A stretch of 64,000 nucleotides of DNA from DATKUC01 sp964553615 (GCA_964553615.1 CAZKMA010000002.1:1-64000), one strand, 5' to 3'. Counted from the first letter of the stretch, positions 8,578 through 18,201 are shown. Program-made: numbers and translations. Notes: generated by a model not told the origin, from the sequence alone.

Positions 8578-10596
8578 ATGGCCGAGATAATTGATCCTGC
8601 AACCGGTTTCGTCGTTGGAGATCCGGGTTCGCCGTCTCTTCTCACGGCGCTCACTGGAGAGTTTACGCCGGAAACCGATGCTCAGCTGATCCGCGCCATC
8701 CGCTCGGCACTGGACGGATTCATTCTCTCCGTTTCCGGTTTCCGGAAGATATGTGCAGCCGACGCCGACGAGGAAAGCACAACTTCGGCCATAACTGCGG
8801 AAGATGCCGCACTCTCTGCGCTGTTCGCTGCGCTTTTCCTGCGCCTGATCCGTGAAAAGGCGACAGTATCCAGTCGGCTCCCGAACGTCGTGGTTGGAAT
8901 CGATGCTCGCCCGACTGGTCCGACAATTGCAGACACCGTCATTCGCTCCCTCCTCGCGGCCGGCGCGAACGTGCGTTACCTGTTTATTGTAGCGGCTCCT
9001 GAGATCATGGCGTACACACGGCTCACCGCGGAACTGGATGGATTCGTCTATATTTCGGCCAGTCATAATCCGGTGGGTCACAACGGTATGAAATTCGGAC
9101 TGAATCGGGGTGGGGTTCTCGAACCCGATGACGGGAACGCTTTGATCGGCATGATTCGCAAGGCTATCGCCTCCGATGAAGAACTTCTCGAGACCCTTCG
9201 CACAATCGCCTCCGGGATGTCGCGGATACCATCAGATCGGCTCAACGGCATATTTGCAGACGCCGCGGACCAGAAGCGACAATCCGCGGCGACCTATTCC
9301 GCCTTTACCTCAGAGGTAGTGTCCGGAAGCGAGAACCGGGAAGAGTCATTCCGGCGTCTGGCGACCCTGAAGAATGCGGTAATCCGGCGACGGATTGGCG
9401 TGCTGGGAGAACTGAACGGAAGCGCGCGCGGCACAAGCATTGACCGTGAGTTCCTGACGGAGCTCGGTGTAACTGTGTCGATGCTGAACGATCGGCCGCG
9501 TCAGATCGTGCATAGGATTATCCCTGAAGGGGAATCTCTGGACCTCGCACGTCGCGAGCTCAAACGGTTGAACGCCGAAGATTCAGCATTCGCCCTGGGA
9601 TACGTTCCCGACAACGATGGTGATCGGGGAAATCTTGTCTACATTACGGGAGCGGGGTTGGCGCAACAGATATCCGCACAGGACGTCTTCGCGCTTGCGT
9701 GTGTCTCCGAGCTGGCATGGCTCGTCTACACCGGGATCCTCACCTATGACCACACCGGTCGTGCACGCGAGAAGGTGGCAATTGCGGTCAATGGTCCCAC
9801 ATCGCTGCGGATTGAGCGGATAGCCGACGCCTTCAATGCGCACGTCTTCCGCGCAGAAGTCGGAGAGGCGAATGTTGTCGAGCTTGCACGACGACTGCGC
9901 AAGAAGGGATACATTGTCCGCATCCTCGGTGAAGGTTCGAACGGCGGAAATATTACGCATCCGGCGGCGGTGAGAGACCCGCTCAACACGCTCCTTGCAG
10001 TGATCAAGCTGCTGGCAATTGATTCAGCTCCCGACGGGTCGAAACCTGGCCTCTTCGATATCTGGTGTGCAAAGAGCGGTCAGGAGTTGATGCGCGGCGG
10101 AGACCGGGACCTCACATCCATTCTGGAGACCCTGCCGCGGTTCGTCACAACCGGTACCGCGGAAGAGCGGGCAATAATGCACATCAGCACGCGCAATCAC
10201 GGAACCCTGAAGGCCGAATATGAGAGACTCTTCCCGGTCGAGTGGCACAACCGGAAAGATGCCCTTCGCGCCCGCTTCGGCGTCGTGGGCTGGAGAGAGA
10301 TCAACTACGACGGCATCGACGAGCGGCAGGGAGTCGGCAGATCTTTCCGCAGCCTCGGGGAGCGCGGCGGCCTGAAAATCGTATTCAAGGATGGAACCGG
10401 AAAGATACGGGCATTCATCTGGATGCGAGGTTCAGGAACAGAACCGGTGTTTCGTGTAATGGCAGACGTGGAGAGCAACGATCCGGACGATGAGGCATAC
10501 CTGCTCGAGTGGCACCGCGACATGGTCAAACGTGCCGATCTGGCGGCGGCTGCCATAGAGGCTGGAACGGATTCCGGACGTGCTACCGGCGGTTGA
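8578..10596 (+). CDS. Alpha-D-phosphohexomutase (phosphoglucomutase/phosphomannomutase family)
   Basis: Cytosolic interconversion of sugar 1- and 6-phosphates. Catalytic serine loop YISASHNPVGHNGMKFG (~residue 160), metal loop DNDGDRGNL (~345; the usual form is DxDxDR), sugar loop GEGSNGGN (~460) and phosphate loop MRGSGTEPVFRVM (~620) appear in the right order. At 672 residues it is longer than the usual 450-580, with an extra helical N-terminal region and an insertion between domains 1 and 2 (~200-270). Start ATG with AGGAGGG upstream. Substrate (glucose or mannose) cannot be told by eye. Confidence 0.85.
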   Translation: MAEIIDPATGFVVGDPGSPSLLTALTGEFTPETDAQLIRAIRSALDGFILSVSGFRKICAADADEESTTSAITAEDAALSALFAALFLRLIREKATVSSRLPNVVVGIDARPTGPTIADTVIRSLLAAGANVRYLFIVAAPEIMAYTRLTAELDGFVYISASHNPVGHNGMKFGLNRGGVLEPDDGNALIGMIRKAIASDEELLETLRTIASGMSRIPSDRLNGIFADAADQKRQSAATYSAFTSEVVSGSENREESFRRLATLKNAVIRRRIGVLGELNGSARGTSIDREFLTELGVTVSMLNDRPRQIVHRIIPEGESLDLARRELKRLNAEDSAFALGYVPDNDGDRGNLVYITGAGLAQQISAQDVFALACVSELAWLVYTGILTYDHTGRAREKVAIAVNGPTSLRIERIADAFNAHVFRAEVGEANVVELARRLRKKGYIVRILGEGSNGGNITHPAAVRDPLNTLLAVIKLLAIDSAPDGSKPGLFDIWCAKSGQELMRGGDRDLTSILETLPRFVTTGTAEERAIMHISTRNHGTLKAEYERLFPVEWHNRKDALRARFGVVGWREINYDGIDERQGVGRSFRSLGERGGLKIVFKDGTGKIRAFIWMRGSGTEPVFRVMADVESNDPDDEAYLLEWHRDMVKRADLAAAAIEAGTDSGRATGG

Positions 10597-10598
10597 TC

Positions 10599-11489
10599 CT
10601 ACCCTATCCGGTACGAATCCTGATCCGGATCGGCAACAATCATTCCTTCGGCGGTGAGCTCTTCGAGTATCCGTTCCAGGCGTTCAGAGTTCCGGCCGGT
10701 CGACTCGTTGAGCGTGGCGAAGTCAGCGTCCGATCGGGACGTCAGTATCCGGATTACCGCGCCGCGAATCTGTCGATTGCTCCCCTGGAAAGCGGACTGC
10801 ACGGCGTAGTGCGCACTCCGCCTGTTCGGATTCGGGAACCGGGTTTTCAGCGCAACTCCATAGTCCATCAGCGCATAATACCACTCTCTTGGATTGGAGC
10901 GGTCCAGACACCGCTCTATGAGCGGGTAGAGCTCCCGATCCCGAACCCCCTCGATGCCGGGGAAAAAGAAGTGGAGAAATACACGACGGATGTTCGTTTC
11001 AATAAAGACAGTCGGGACGTCGTAGGCGAACGCTGCGAGCGCTCCGGCGGTGCCCGATCCTATTCCGGGCAAGGTAACGAGTACCGCAGGTTCGCCCGGC
11101 AATTGGCCGTTATGCCGCTCACTGATGATGCGGACGCACTCATGGAGGAACCGGGCCCTGCGATTGTACCCGAGGCCCTGCCACTCGAGCAGGACGTCCC
11201 GAAGCGTAGCGTCTGCGAGGTCCGCCATTGCAGGAAAACGATTCAGGAAGGATTCGTACTTCGGAAGTACCCGTTCGGTCTGGGTTTGCTGCAGCATGAA
11301 CTCGGACACAAGAATCCGGTACGGATCCCGCGTTTCCCGCCACGGGAAACGGCGTCCTTCGCGCCTGAAATTGGTCCAGATGAGCTCCTGGAATTGTGCG
11401 ATTTCCCGATCGGGGATGGGACGCTCTATCGTGCTCCATTCCTTGTCGGAGTTTCGGAAAGTGGGGCTTTGCTCCCATTCATGATCCAT
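10599..11489 (-). CDS. mutY: A/G-specific adenine glycosylase-like protein, clusterless
   Basis: Base-excision repair glycosylase of the HhH-GPD superfamily. It has MutY hallmarks: FPWRETRDPYRILVSEFMLQQTQ with the catalytic Glu at 63, GLGYNRRAR (106-113) and the helix-hairpin-helix LPGIGSGTAGA (140-150). Two oddities: the four cysteines of the C-terminal 4Fe-4S loop are missing (the region reads MDYGVALKTRFPNPNRRS), and the catalytic Asp after the HhH is Glu164 (FIETNIRRV). No full NUDIX-like C-terminal domain; only a short winged-helix-like tail. Start ATG 11489 follows AGAGGG and lies inside the end of the HAD gene (64-bp overlap). Last gene of a four-gene operon. Confidence 0.75.
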   Translation of the reverse strand: MDHEWEQSPTFRNSDKEWSTIERPIPDREIAQFQELIWTNFRREGRRFPWRETRDPYRILVSEFMLQQTQTERVLPKYESFLNRFPAMADLADATLRDVLLEWQGLGYNRRARFLHECVRIISERHNGQLPGEPAVLVTLPGIGSGTAGALAAFAYDVPTVFIETNIRRVFLHFFFPGIEGVRDRELYPLIERCLDRSNPREWYYALMDYGVALKTRFPNPNRRSAHYAVQSAFQGSNRQIRGAVIRILTSRSDADFATLNESTGRNSERLERILEELTAEGMIVADPDQDSYRIG

Positions 11490-12178
11490 GTAAGGGCCCT
11501 CTTGGCATCGAACTCCTTCATCCCGCCCGCGAATAGAAGTCCCGCAAGAAAAAATGAATCGGGCAGCGGATCAACGAGGACCGTTGGGATTGCGATGCAG
11601 GACATCCGGGCCGATATTGCAGCCTGAACTCCGTACTGGGAGTCCTCTATCACGGTACACGCCTCCGGTTCCACTCCAAGCCGCTCGGCAGCCAGAAGGA
11701 AGACATCCGGCGCCGGTTTCCCGTGTTCAACCTCATCGGAGGATGCAATGACTTCGAACTGACTCCGTAATCCGGTGATCTCGAGAACAACATCGATAAC
11801 CGGAATTGAGCTTCCGGTTGCTATCGCAACACGCATTCCGGCGCCCTGGAGCATGCCGATGAGCCGGACCATCTCCGGGAAGACTCGCGTATGTTTGCGG
11901 GCAATCTCGAGGTAGGTCTCGTTCTTCTCCTGCAGAAGTTCATCTATCGTGAAACTGCCCGACGGATCGATCTGACGGTGCATCATCTCGAGCATGGGTC
12001 GGCTCCCGATTCCGACAAGGCCCTGCCACTTTTCCTCGGTAAGAGAGAGACCGTGACGCTCCAGAAAGATGCGATCCGCCTCCTTGTAGTTGAACTCACT
12101 GTCGATGATAGTTCCGTCCAGATCGAAAATAACCGCACGGCCTTCGATCGAGGAGTGCTCACTCGTGTACTGTTTCAT
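11426..12178 (-). CDS. HAD-superfamily phosphatase (beta-phosphoglucomutase-like)
   Basis: A 250-residue cytosolic HAD hydrolase, subfamily IA with an alpha-helical cap. Motif I FDLDGTIIDSE (nucleophile Asp ~19), motif II ATGSS (~120), motif III with HGKPAPDVFLLAAERLG (Lys ~152) and motif IV VIEDSQYGVQAA (~175) are intact. Substrate unknown; relatives hydrolyse sugar phosphates or phosphoglycolate. Start ATG with AGGAG four bases upstream. It lies 17 bp after trpS and overlaps mutY by 64 bp, so it belongs to the permease-trpS-HAD-mutY unit. Confidence 0.88.
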   Translation of the reverse strand: MKQYTSEHSSIEGRAVIFDLDGTIIDSEFNYKEADRIFLERHGLSLTEEKWQGLVGIGSRPMLEMMHRQIDPSGSFTIDELLQEKNETYLEIARKHTRVFPEMVRLIGMLQGAGMRVAIATGSSIPVIDVVLEITGLRSQFEVIASSDEVEHGKPAPDVFLLAAERLGVEPEACTVIEDSQYGVQAAISARMSCIAIPTVLVDPLPDSFFLAGLLFAGGMKEFDAKRALTWIMNGSKAPLSETPTRNGAR

Positions 12179-12195
12179 TATTCTCCTGAATCGGG

Positions 12196-13260
12196 CTAAA
12201 CCGAAACCTGCTTCTCGCGCTTCTTACGGACCTCTTCCGCTTTTCGCGAAATGCGGTTCCAGATGCCGCTCAACCCCATTGCCTTTCTCGCGGCAACCAG
12301 CGTCGAGCGAGCCTCTTCCCTCATTGACATTGTGCCGTCAAAGATTACCTCGTCGACGTAACCGCTCTGGGAAGCAAACTGGTCGCGGCGCTCCCGGATA
12401 GGCTCAAGAAAGGCATTGAGCGCGGTCGAAAGTTTTTCCTTCACTTCGACATCCCCGACAGTGCCCTTCCTGTATCGCTCCTTCAGATCCTCAACCTCCG
12501 CGAGATTCGGATTGAAGACGTCGTGATAGGTGAACACAGGATTGCCTTCCACTGTTCCCGGTACGTCCGCACGAACACGATTTGGATCGGTGTACATGCC
12601 GCGCACCTTCTTCTCGACGGTCCGCGCGTCGTCGGACAGGAGGATTGCGTTGTTCAGTGATTTTGACATCTTCGCGTTGCCGTCCGTTCCTACGAGCGTG
12701 GGAACGTCCCCGACGAGGACGTCCGGAACCGGGAACACCTCGCCATAGAGATAGTTGAACCTGCGCGCAATCTCCCGCGAAAGCTCCACGTGGGCTTCGT
12801 TGTCCTTTCCCACCGGAACGAGGTGAGCACGCGGCAGGAGGATGTCCGCGGACTGAAGCACCGGATAGCCGAGCAGGCCGAAGGGCATTTCACTCAGATT
12901 CGCGTTCTGCGCCATCTCCTTCAAGCTGGGTACACGCTGAAGCCGGGGCACCGTTACAAGCATCTCAAACAGGAGATTCAGTTCGTAAATCTCGGGAACG
13001 GCCGACTGCAGATAGATCCGCGACTTCCCCGGATCAATGCCGCACGCAAGGTAGTCAAGCACCATCTGCCGCGCATTCTCGGCAATGCCCTCTATGCTCT
13101 CCCGTTCCGGGCGGGTCGTGAGCGTGTGCAGATCAGCTATGATAAAGAAGCATTCAAATTGGTCCTGAAGCCTGACCCTGTTCGCAAGGGACCCGACATA
13201 ATGACCAAGGTGCAGTTTCCCGGTTGGTCTGTCACCGGTGAGTATTCGTTTACGATCCAT
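12196..13260 (-). CDS. trpS: Tryptophanyl-tRNA synthetase
   Basis: Class I aminoacyl-tRNA synthetase that charges tRNA-Trp. The HIGH-type motif is GKLHLGHYVGSL (~residue 13-24) and the KMSKS motif is KMSKSLNNAI (~195). The 354-residue length from the ATG at 13260 fits the family; a longer in-frame extension to 13338 would add 26 unrelated residues read from inside the upstream gene. The start overlaps the permease stop by 11 bp with an AAGGA upstream. The C-terminal tail is unusually basic (AEEVRKKREKQ). Confidence 0.95.
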   Translation of the reverse strand: MDRKRILTGDRPTGKLHLGHYVGSLANRVRLQDQFECFFIIADLHTLTTRPERESIEGIAENARQMVLDYLACGIDPGKSRIYLQSAVPEIYELNLLFEMLVTVPRLQRVPSLKEMAQNANLSEMPFGLLGYPVLQSADILLPRAHLVPVGKDNEAHVELSREIARRFNYLYGEVFPVPDVLVGDVPTLVGTDGNAKMSKSLNNAILLSDDARTVEKKVRGMYTDPNRVRADVPGTVEGNPVFTYHDVFNPNLAEVEDLKERYRKGTVGDVEVKEKLSTALNAFLEPIRERRDQFASQSGYVDEVIFDGTMSMREEARSTLVAARKAMGLSGIWNRISRKAEEVRKKREKQVSV

Positions 13261-14314
13261 TCCGCTCGTTAATTCCTTTTCTTTTCGCCGCCCGTGCCCG
13301 GAAGTTCCCGGTACCCATGAGAACACCGACAAATTCAAGACCGGGGATGTGTTCGAGAATAATCTTCAAAGCGACCGTGAGTGGCACCGACAGGAACATG
13401 CCCATGACTCCCCATAGCCACCCCCACGATAACAGAGAGAAGAGAATTATTACAGGGCTCAGGTTCAGATTATCACCCTGGAGCTTCGGCTCTGTGATAT
13501 TCCCTATGAGATTCTGGATTGCCAGCATGCAGAGTCCAACAGCAATAATGGGATTCCAGGATGGATAGAATTGCACCACAGCGAAGGCAAGGCTGGCCGC
13601 ACCCACGGCGATTGAGCCGATGCTCGGGACAAAGTTGAACAGAAATGCAAGAACTCCCCAGATGAACGCAAAGTCAAGCCCGATCACCGCAAAGGACCCC
13701 CAGACCAGAAGTCCCGTGACAAAACTCACAATAAACTTGATGGTGAGGTATCTTCCTACCTGCTGGTTGATATGGCCAAGCACCTTGTAGACTGTGTCGG
13801 TCCTGGGACCCTGAATTGCATCATGGAGTTTCTGTCGCAGATAGGGCTTCTCGAGCAGGATGAACAGGAGGTACACAATGACCATAACGAGTCCGGCAAG
13901 AAATCCGACAAAGTTTCCGAAGAAGGAGAATGCAACGGAACCGATGGACCTCGTCAAGTCAAGCCGCTCGAGAACGGGCACCGAAATCTTCATGGATCGG
14001 ATAGCCGTGGTGAGCAGTTGAGTCAGCCGCCGCTGGTATTCCGGCCACACCCGGACCATTGAATGCACGCTCGAATAGAGAACCATCCCGAGAAGAAAGC
14101 CGAATCCCAGGAAAAGGAGGATGACGACCACTATCGCGAGAATTCTCGGTAAGTGGATACGGACCATCGCCTCCACCAGAGGACTCAGGACAAACGATAG
14201 AAGCAGGGCGATGACCAGCGGAAGCATGATGGTCACCGTCAGCTTCAGTACACCCCCGACTGCAATTGCCACAAGCACCAGGAGGAGGCCCGTCGTTACA
14301 CGTGCGCTGTTCAT
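13250..14314 (-). CDS. AI-2E family transporter (PerM/YhhT-like permease)
   Basis: A 354-residue integral membrane protein with about eight hydrophobic segments: a pair at the N-terminus (7-25, 28-48), one at 60-82, one near 150, and a cluster from 205 to 325. The conserved late GxLxFLFNFVPSIGSI and the PLTVALKIILEHI region are typical of this family. Members export small molecules or act as Na+/H+ antiporters; the substrate here is unknown. The tail (residues 340-354) is basic. First gene of the trpS-containing unit; stop overlaps trpS start. Confidence 0.85.
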   Translation of the reverse strand: MNSARVTTGLLLVLVAIAVGGVLKLTVTIMLPLVIALLLSFVLSPLVEAMVRIHLPRILAIVVVILLFLGFGFLLGMVLYSSVHSMVRVWPEYQRRLTQLLTTAIRSMKISVPVLERLDLTRSIGSVAFSFFGNFVGFLAGLVMVIVYLLFILLEKPYLRQKLHDAIQGPRTDTVYKVLGHINQQVGRYLTIKFIVSFVTGLLVWGSFAVIGLDFAFIWGVLAFLFNFVPSIGSIAVGAASLAFAVVQFYPSWNPIIAVGLCMLAIQNLIGNITEPKLQGDNLNLSPVIILFSLLSWGWLWGVMGMFLSVPLTVALKIILEHIPGLEFVGVLMGTGNFRARAAKRKGINERNGS

Positions 14315-14385
14315 GCGAGGAAGGTAGCAGATTTCAGTCGGTTACGGAAGGCTCCCGTTCGGGAATTCGTCCGGCGGACCGAGAA

Positions 14386-14418
14386 GCTTCCACGCCTTAC
14401 AATCACAAGGGTGGAAGC
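14386..14418 (-). terminator. Hairpin between lpdA and the permease gene
   Basis: GCTTCCAC / GTGGAAGC (8 bp) plus CCTT / AAGG after a one-base bulge, loop ACAATCAC. Lies just after the lpdA stop. No long U-tract follows, so termination strength is uncertain. Confidence 0.45.
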
Positions 14419-14443
14419 AACTGGTTCCTGTTCACGCCGCGGG

Positions 14444-15835
14444 CTAAATGTGTATTGCCCAGCCTTCGGCAGCACGCGCGGCTTCCATGACTGCCTCCGA
14501 CAGCGTCGGGTGGGCATGGATCATCGTTGCAATATCTTCGGGCAGGAGCTCCGCCTTCTTTGCCAGAAGGATCTCGTGAAGGATCTCCGTCGCATTGGCT
14601 CCGGCAATGTGCGCCGCGAGAATTTCGTGGGTGTCCGGAGTAAACAGAAGCTTGACGTGCCCGTCCGGCTGCTCGACTGCAACCGATTTGCCCGCGCCTC
14701 GGTACGGAAAGATCGCCTTCTCGTATTTCAGTCCCGTCTCTTTCGCTCGTGCCTCGGTTGGGCCGAAGCTTGCAACCTGCGGCTCGGTGTACACAGCAGA
14801 GGGTATCTCGTCGGAAGGTATCCGCTTTTCGGGGTTCTGCCCTGCCATGTACTCGACGGCAATTTCGCCCTCTTTGGACGCTACATGGGCAAGTAACGGT
14901 GTGGGAATAACGTCGCCGATGGCGAATATTCCCTTGACCGCGGTCTCGTAATAATCACCCGTGACGACAAAGCCGCGATCCAGCTTGACACCGATCGCCT
15001 CCAGTCCAAGCTCTTCGGTATTCGGCGCCCGGCCCACGGCAACCAGAAGTTGATCCGCCTCGAGGGTGCTCGCCTTGCCGTCCTTGCTTTCAATGGTAAG
15101 CGTGATACCCGACTTGCTCCTGGAGAGTTTCGTTGCCTTCGTAGAGGTGTGCATCTGCACGCCCCGCTTCTTGAAGTCGCGGGCCACTACCTCAACACTG
15201 TCGTGATCTTCGAGCGGAAGGATCTGGTCGAGCATTTCCACGACGGTGACTTTCACGCCGAAAGAGCTCATTACGTGGGCAAACTCCATCCCGATTGCGC
15301 CGGCGCCAAGGATAACCAGACTCCCGGGAAGCTTCTCGAGCATGAGCGCACCGGTCGAAGAAATGACCTGCTTCTCGTCAAACTCGAAACCCGGTATCTG
15401 ACGCGGTCGGGACCCGGTTGCCACCAGAATGTTTTTCGCGGATATCCGTTCCTTGCCATCTATCTCGACCTCATGCGGCGCAACTACCTTTGCGGTCCCG
15501 GCGACGTACTCGATCTTGTTCTTCTTGATGAGCGACTGGACCCCTTTCGAGAGACGGTCGGCTGCCTGTCGCGATTTCTTGAACACGACGGTGTAGTCGA
15601 ATTTGCTCGCGTCCACGGAAATACCCATCTCGGCCAGACCCTTCTGAGAATTGAATATCTCAGCCTGATGGATGAGCGCCTTGGAGGGAATGCATCCAAT
15701 ATTCAGACAAACCCCTCCCGGCTTGTCCTTTTCAACGATTGCAGTCTTCAGACCCAGTTGGGAGGCGCGGATTGCCGCTACATATCCCCCCGGCCCGGAC
15801 CCTATGACGAGAAGATCATATTTGTATTCTGCCAT
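14444..15835 (-). CDS. lpdA: Dihydrolipoyl dehydrogenase (E3)
   Basis: FAD enzyme that reoxidises dihydrolipoamide on the PDH E2 subunit and reduces NAD+. It shows the FAD motif GSGPGGYVAA near the N-terminus, the redox disulfide GGVCLNIGCIPSKAL, the NAD motif GAGAIGMEFA, the second FAD motif AIGDV, and the C-terminal catalytic HAHPTLSEAVMEA. About 463 residues, the normal length. The ATG at 15835 is preferred to one six bases upstream because AGGA then sits 7 bases away. Last gene of the lplA-PNPOx-pdhA-pdhB-pdhC-lpdA unit. Confidence 0.96.
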   Translation of the reverse strand: MAEYKYDLLVIGSGPGGYVAAIRASQLGLKTAIVEKDKPGGVCLNIGCIPSKALIHQAEIFNSQKGLAEMGISVDASKFDYTVVFKKSRQAADRLSKGVQSLIKKNKIEYVAGTAKVVAPHEVEIDGKERISAKNILVATGSRPRQIPGFEFDEKQVISSTGALMLEKLPGSLVILGAGAIGMEFAHVMSSFGVKVTVVEMLDQILPLEDHDSVEVVARDFKKRGVQMHTSTKATKLSRSKSGITLTIESKDGKASTLEADQLLVAVGRAPNTEELGLEAIGVKLDRGFVVTGDYYETAVKGIFAIGDVIPTPLLAHVASKEGEIAVEYMAGQNPEKRIPSDEIPSAVYTEPQVASFGPTEARAKETGLKYEKAIFPYRGAGKSVAVEQPDGHVKLLFTPDTHEILAAHIAGANATEILHEILLAKKAELLPEDIATMIHAHPTLSEAVMEAARAAEGWAIHI

Positions 15836-15865
15836 GTTCATATCCTTATCAGATTCAATGAAATC

Positions 15866-17185
15866 CTAGTACAGAGCGCGGACCGGATTCTCCATCATGC
15901 GCGTCAATTCAAAGAGGAATCCGGCGCCCGCCGCACCATCTATAACCCGATGGTCGCACGAAAGCGTCATCTTCATGACTTCCCGGACCACAATCTGGTC
16001 GCCCTCTGCAACAACCGGAACCTTTGCAAGCTGTCCCAAAGCGAGAATGGCCGATCCCGGCGGGTTGATGATAGCGGTAAACTCTTCAATGCCGAACGAG
16101 CCGAGGTTACTGATGGTGAACGTAGCACCGGTATATTCTTCCGGCGTGAGCTTCCCGGCTCCCGCTTTCTGAATCAAGGACTTCAGCTCCCGGTCTATGT
16201 CTACCACGCCGCGATTTCCACAGTTGCGAACGACCGGCGTCATGAGCCCGTTCCCGAGGTCTACCGCTAGACCGATGTCGATACTGCCGAACTGGGTAAT
16301 GTGATCGCCCTGCCAGGACGCGTTCACGTTCGGATGGCGTTTCAGCGCCTCGGCGGCGAACTTCAGCATGAATGCGTTGAAGCTCACCTTCTCCGGCAGC
16401 TCGCCGTTCAACATCTTCCGGGCCTCGATGACCCGCGCCATCTCAACGGTGGATTTGAGGTAGTAATGGGGAGCGCTGAATTTGGACTCGGCGAGTCGCC
16501 GTGCAATAACGGCGCGCTTGCCGGCAACCGGAATGTCGACGTTCCGGCCGGGCGCCGGCGCAAAAACTGTGGCCGATCCGGCCTGTGCGACCGGTGCCGC
16601 TTTGGAGGGATCGAAGCTTTCCACATCGCTCCTGACAATCCTGCCTTCGGGACCGGTTCCCCGAATCTGCCGGATGTCGTACCCCTTCTGACCTGCAATC
16701 TTGCGCGCAAGCGGGCTCGCCTTGACCACCCCGGGTGCTGCAAGGGCAACACCTCCGCCCTGCGCGGGCGCTGCGGAACGCTGTTCGGCAGCAGCTGCCG
16801 GGCGCTGCCCGTTCTGGCTTTCGGATGCGGGGGCTTTCTCCGCGGATGCGGCCGCTTTCTCCGGCTCGGCTGCGGCGGCTTTCTCCGCGGCTGCCGGGCC
16901 ACTACCCGCCTCGATGGACTTGACGAGGTCGGAGACATCCTCGCCTTTTTCGCCGATTATTCCGATTGCCTCACCGACTTTCGATGAGGAGCCGTCGCCG
17001 CGCACAATTTTCAGCAACGTGCCTTCCTGAGTCGATTCGTAATCCATTGTGGCCTTGTCCGTTTCGACCTCGCACAGGACATCGCCGGAGCTTACTGAAT
17101 CGCCCTCTTTTTTCTGCCATTTAACTATCGTTCCCTCCTCCATAGTCGGAGAGAGCGCTATCATCTGTATCTTTTCCGCCATCAT
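15866..17185 (-). CDS. pdhC: Pyruvate dehydrogenase E2, dihydrolipoyl acetyltransferase
   Basis: Core of the pyruvate dehydrogenase complex. One lipoyl domain (2-85, lipoyl-Lys44 in ETDKATMDYES), an Ala/Pro/Glu-rich linker (90-145), a peripheral-subunit-binding domain (~150-190, ASPLARKIAGQKGYDIRQIRGTGP in the usual pattern), a second linker, and the acetyltransferase domain ending in the catalytic CDHRVIDGAAGAGFL. 439 residues, close to single-lipoyl E2 proteins of Gram-positive and alphaproteobacterial type. Two adjacent ATG codons start the gene behind AAGGGGAAG. The gap to pdhB is 10 bp. Confidence 0.95.
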   Translation of the reverse strand: MMAEKIQMIALSPTMEEGTIVKWQKKEGDSVSSGDVLCEVETDKATMDYESTQEGTLLKIVRGDGSSSKVGEAIGIIGEKGEDVSDLVKSIEAGSGPAAAEKAAAAEPEKAAASAEKAPASESQNGQRPAAAAEQRSAAPAQGGGVALAAPGVVKASPLARKIAGQKGYDIRQIRGTGPEGRIVRSDVESFDPSKAAPVAQAGSATVFAPAPGRNVDIPVAGKRAVIARRLAESKFSAPHYYLKSTVEMARVIEARKMLNGELPEKVSFNAFMLKFAAEALKRHPNVNASWQGDHITQFGSIDIGLAVDLGNGLMTPVVRNCGNRGVVDIDRELKSLIQKAGAGKLTPEEYTGATFTISNLGSFGIEEFTAIINPPGSAILALGQLAKVPVVAEGDQIVVREVMKMTLSCDHRVIDGAAGAGFLFELTRMMENPVRALY

Positions 17186-17195
17186 CTTCCCCTTT

Positions 17196-18176
17196 TCAGC
17201 TCATGTACAGAACGCGCTTTGCCGCAGCCACTATCTTCTCTACTGAAGGCTGAACGGCAAGCTCGAGGTGGTGATTGTACGGCATGGGAACGTCTTCAGA
17301 GCAGACGAGCTCGACCTGTGCATCCAGAACATCAAAGCAATTCTTTGAAATAAGCCATGCGACGTACGATCCATAACTCGATACCGGCCATGCATCATCT
17401 ACCACAACTGCCCGGTTCGTCTTGCGCACTGATTCATAGATTGTTTTTTCATCCAGCGGTCGCAATGAGCGCAGATCGATTACCTCGGCATCCACTCCCA
17501 TTTTTTCCAGTTCACCGGCAGCTTCGAGCAGCAGTCTCATCGGCCGGGAAAAACTGATGAGCGTAATCTCTTTGCCGACTCGCTTGAGGTCCGCCTTCCC
17601 GATCGGCACCAGGTATTCCTCTTCCGGCACATCTCCGGTCCACGCATACATCATTTCAGCTTCCAGAAAGACCACCGGATTATTGTCCCGGACAGCAGAC
17701 TTCAACAGTCCTTTTGCGTCGTAGGGAGTCGAAGGCGCAACGACTTTCAGGCCGGGGAAATGTGTGTAGATGCTCTGAAGCGCCTGAGAATGCTGCGATG
17801 AGAGGTATTCCGCCGGACCGTTCGGCCCGCGAAAAACAATCGGCACCGTCAACTGGCCCCCGGACATATGGCGCATTTTCGCCGCATTGCTGAATACCTG
17901 ATCCATTGCCAGAAACGAAAAATTGAAGGTCATCCATTCGACAATTGGCCGAAGTCCCGCGACCGCGGCTCCAACCGCAAGTCCGGTAAAACCAAGCTCG
18001 GCGATGGGTGTATCGAGAACACGCGGCATCCCGTACTTGTCGAGCAACCCTCGCGTAACTTTGTACGCGCCGTTGTATTCGCCTACTTCCTCTCCAAGAA
18101 TGAAAACCTTGTCGTCGCGCGCCATTTCCTCGTCAATCGCCTGATTCAGCGCGTCTCGAAATGCTATCTCGGGCAT
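17196..18176 (-). CDS. pdhB: Pyruvate dehydrogenase E1 beta
   Basis: Beta chain of the thiamine-diphosphate E1 heterotetramer. Typical starts and motifs: MPEIAFRDALNQAIDEEM, ILGEEVGEYNGAYKVTRGLLDKYG, and the C-terminal transketolase domain with VIDLRSLRPLDEKTI. 326 residues from ATG 18176, which has GGAGG ten bases upstream; a longer frame to 18239 runs into the pdhA coding region and is rejected. Translated from the same message as pdhA (25-bp gap). Confidence 0.95.
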   Translation of the reverse strand: MPEIAFRDALNQAIDEEMARDDKVFILGEEVGEYNGAYKVTRGLLDKYGMPRVLDTPIAELGFTGLAVGAAVAGLRPIVEWMTFNFSFLAMDQVFSNAAKMRHMSGGQLTVPIVFRGPNGPAEYLSSQHSQALQSIYTHFPGLKVVAPSTPYDAKGLLKSAVRDNNPVVFLEAEMMYAWTGDVPEEEYLVPIGKADLKRVGKEITLISFSRPMRLLLEAAGELEKMGVDAEVIDLRSLRPLDEKTIYESVRKTNRAVVVDDAWPVSSYGSYVAWLISKNCFDVLDAQVELVCSEDVPMPYNHHLELAVQPSVEKIVAAAKRVLYMS

Positions 18177-18201
18177 ACTTTTTCTCCCTCCGAAAATTTG
18201 A

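Noticed and set aside
10509..11627. 372-codon plus-strand open frame over mutY
   Set aside because: Antisense to a MutY-family gene with intact motifs; no RBS or domain.
15050..16270. 406-codon plus-strand open frame across lpdA and pdhC
   Set aside because: Spans two confirmed genes on the other strand and has no motif.
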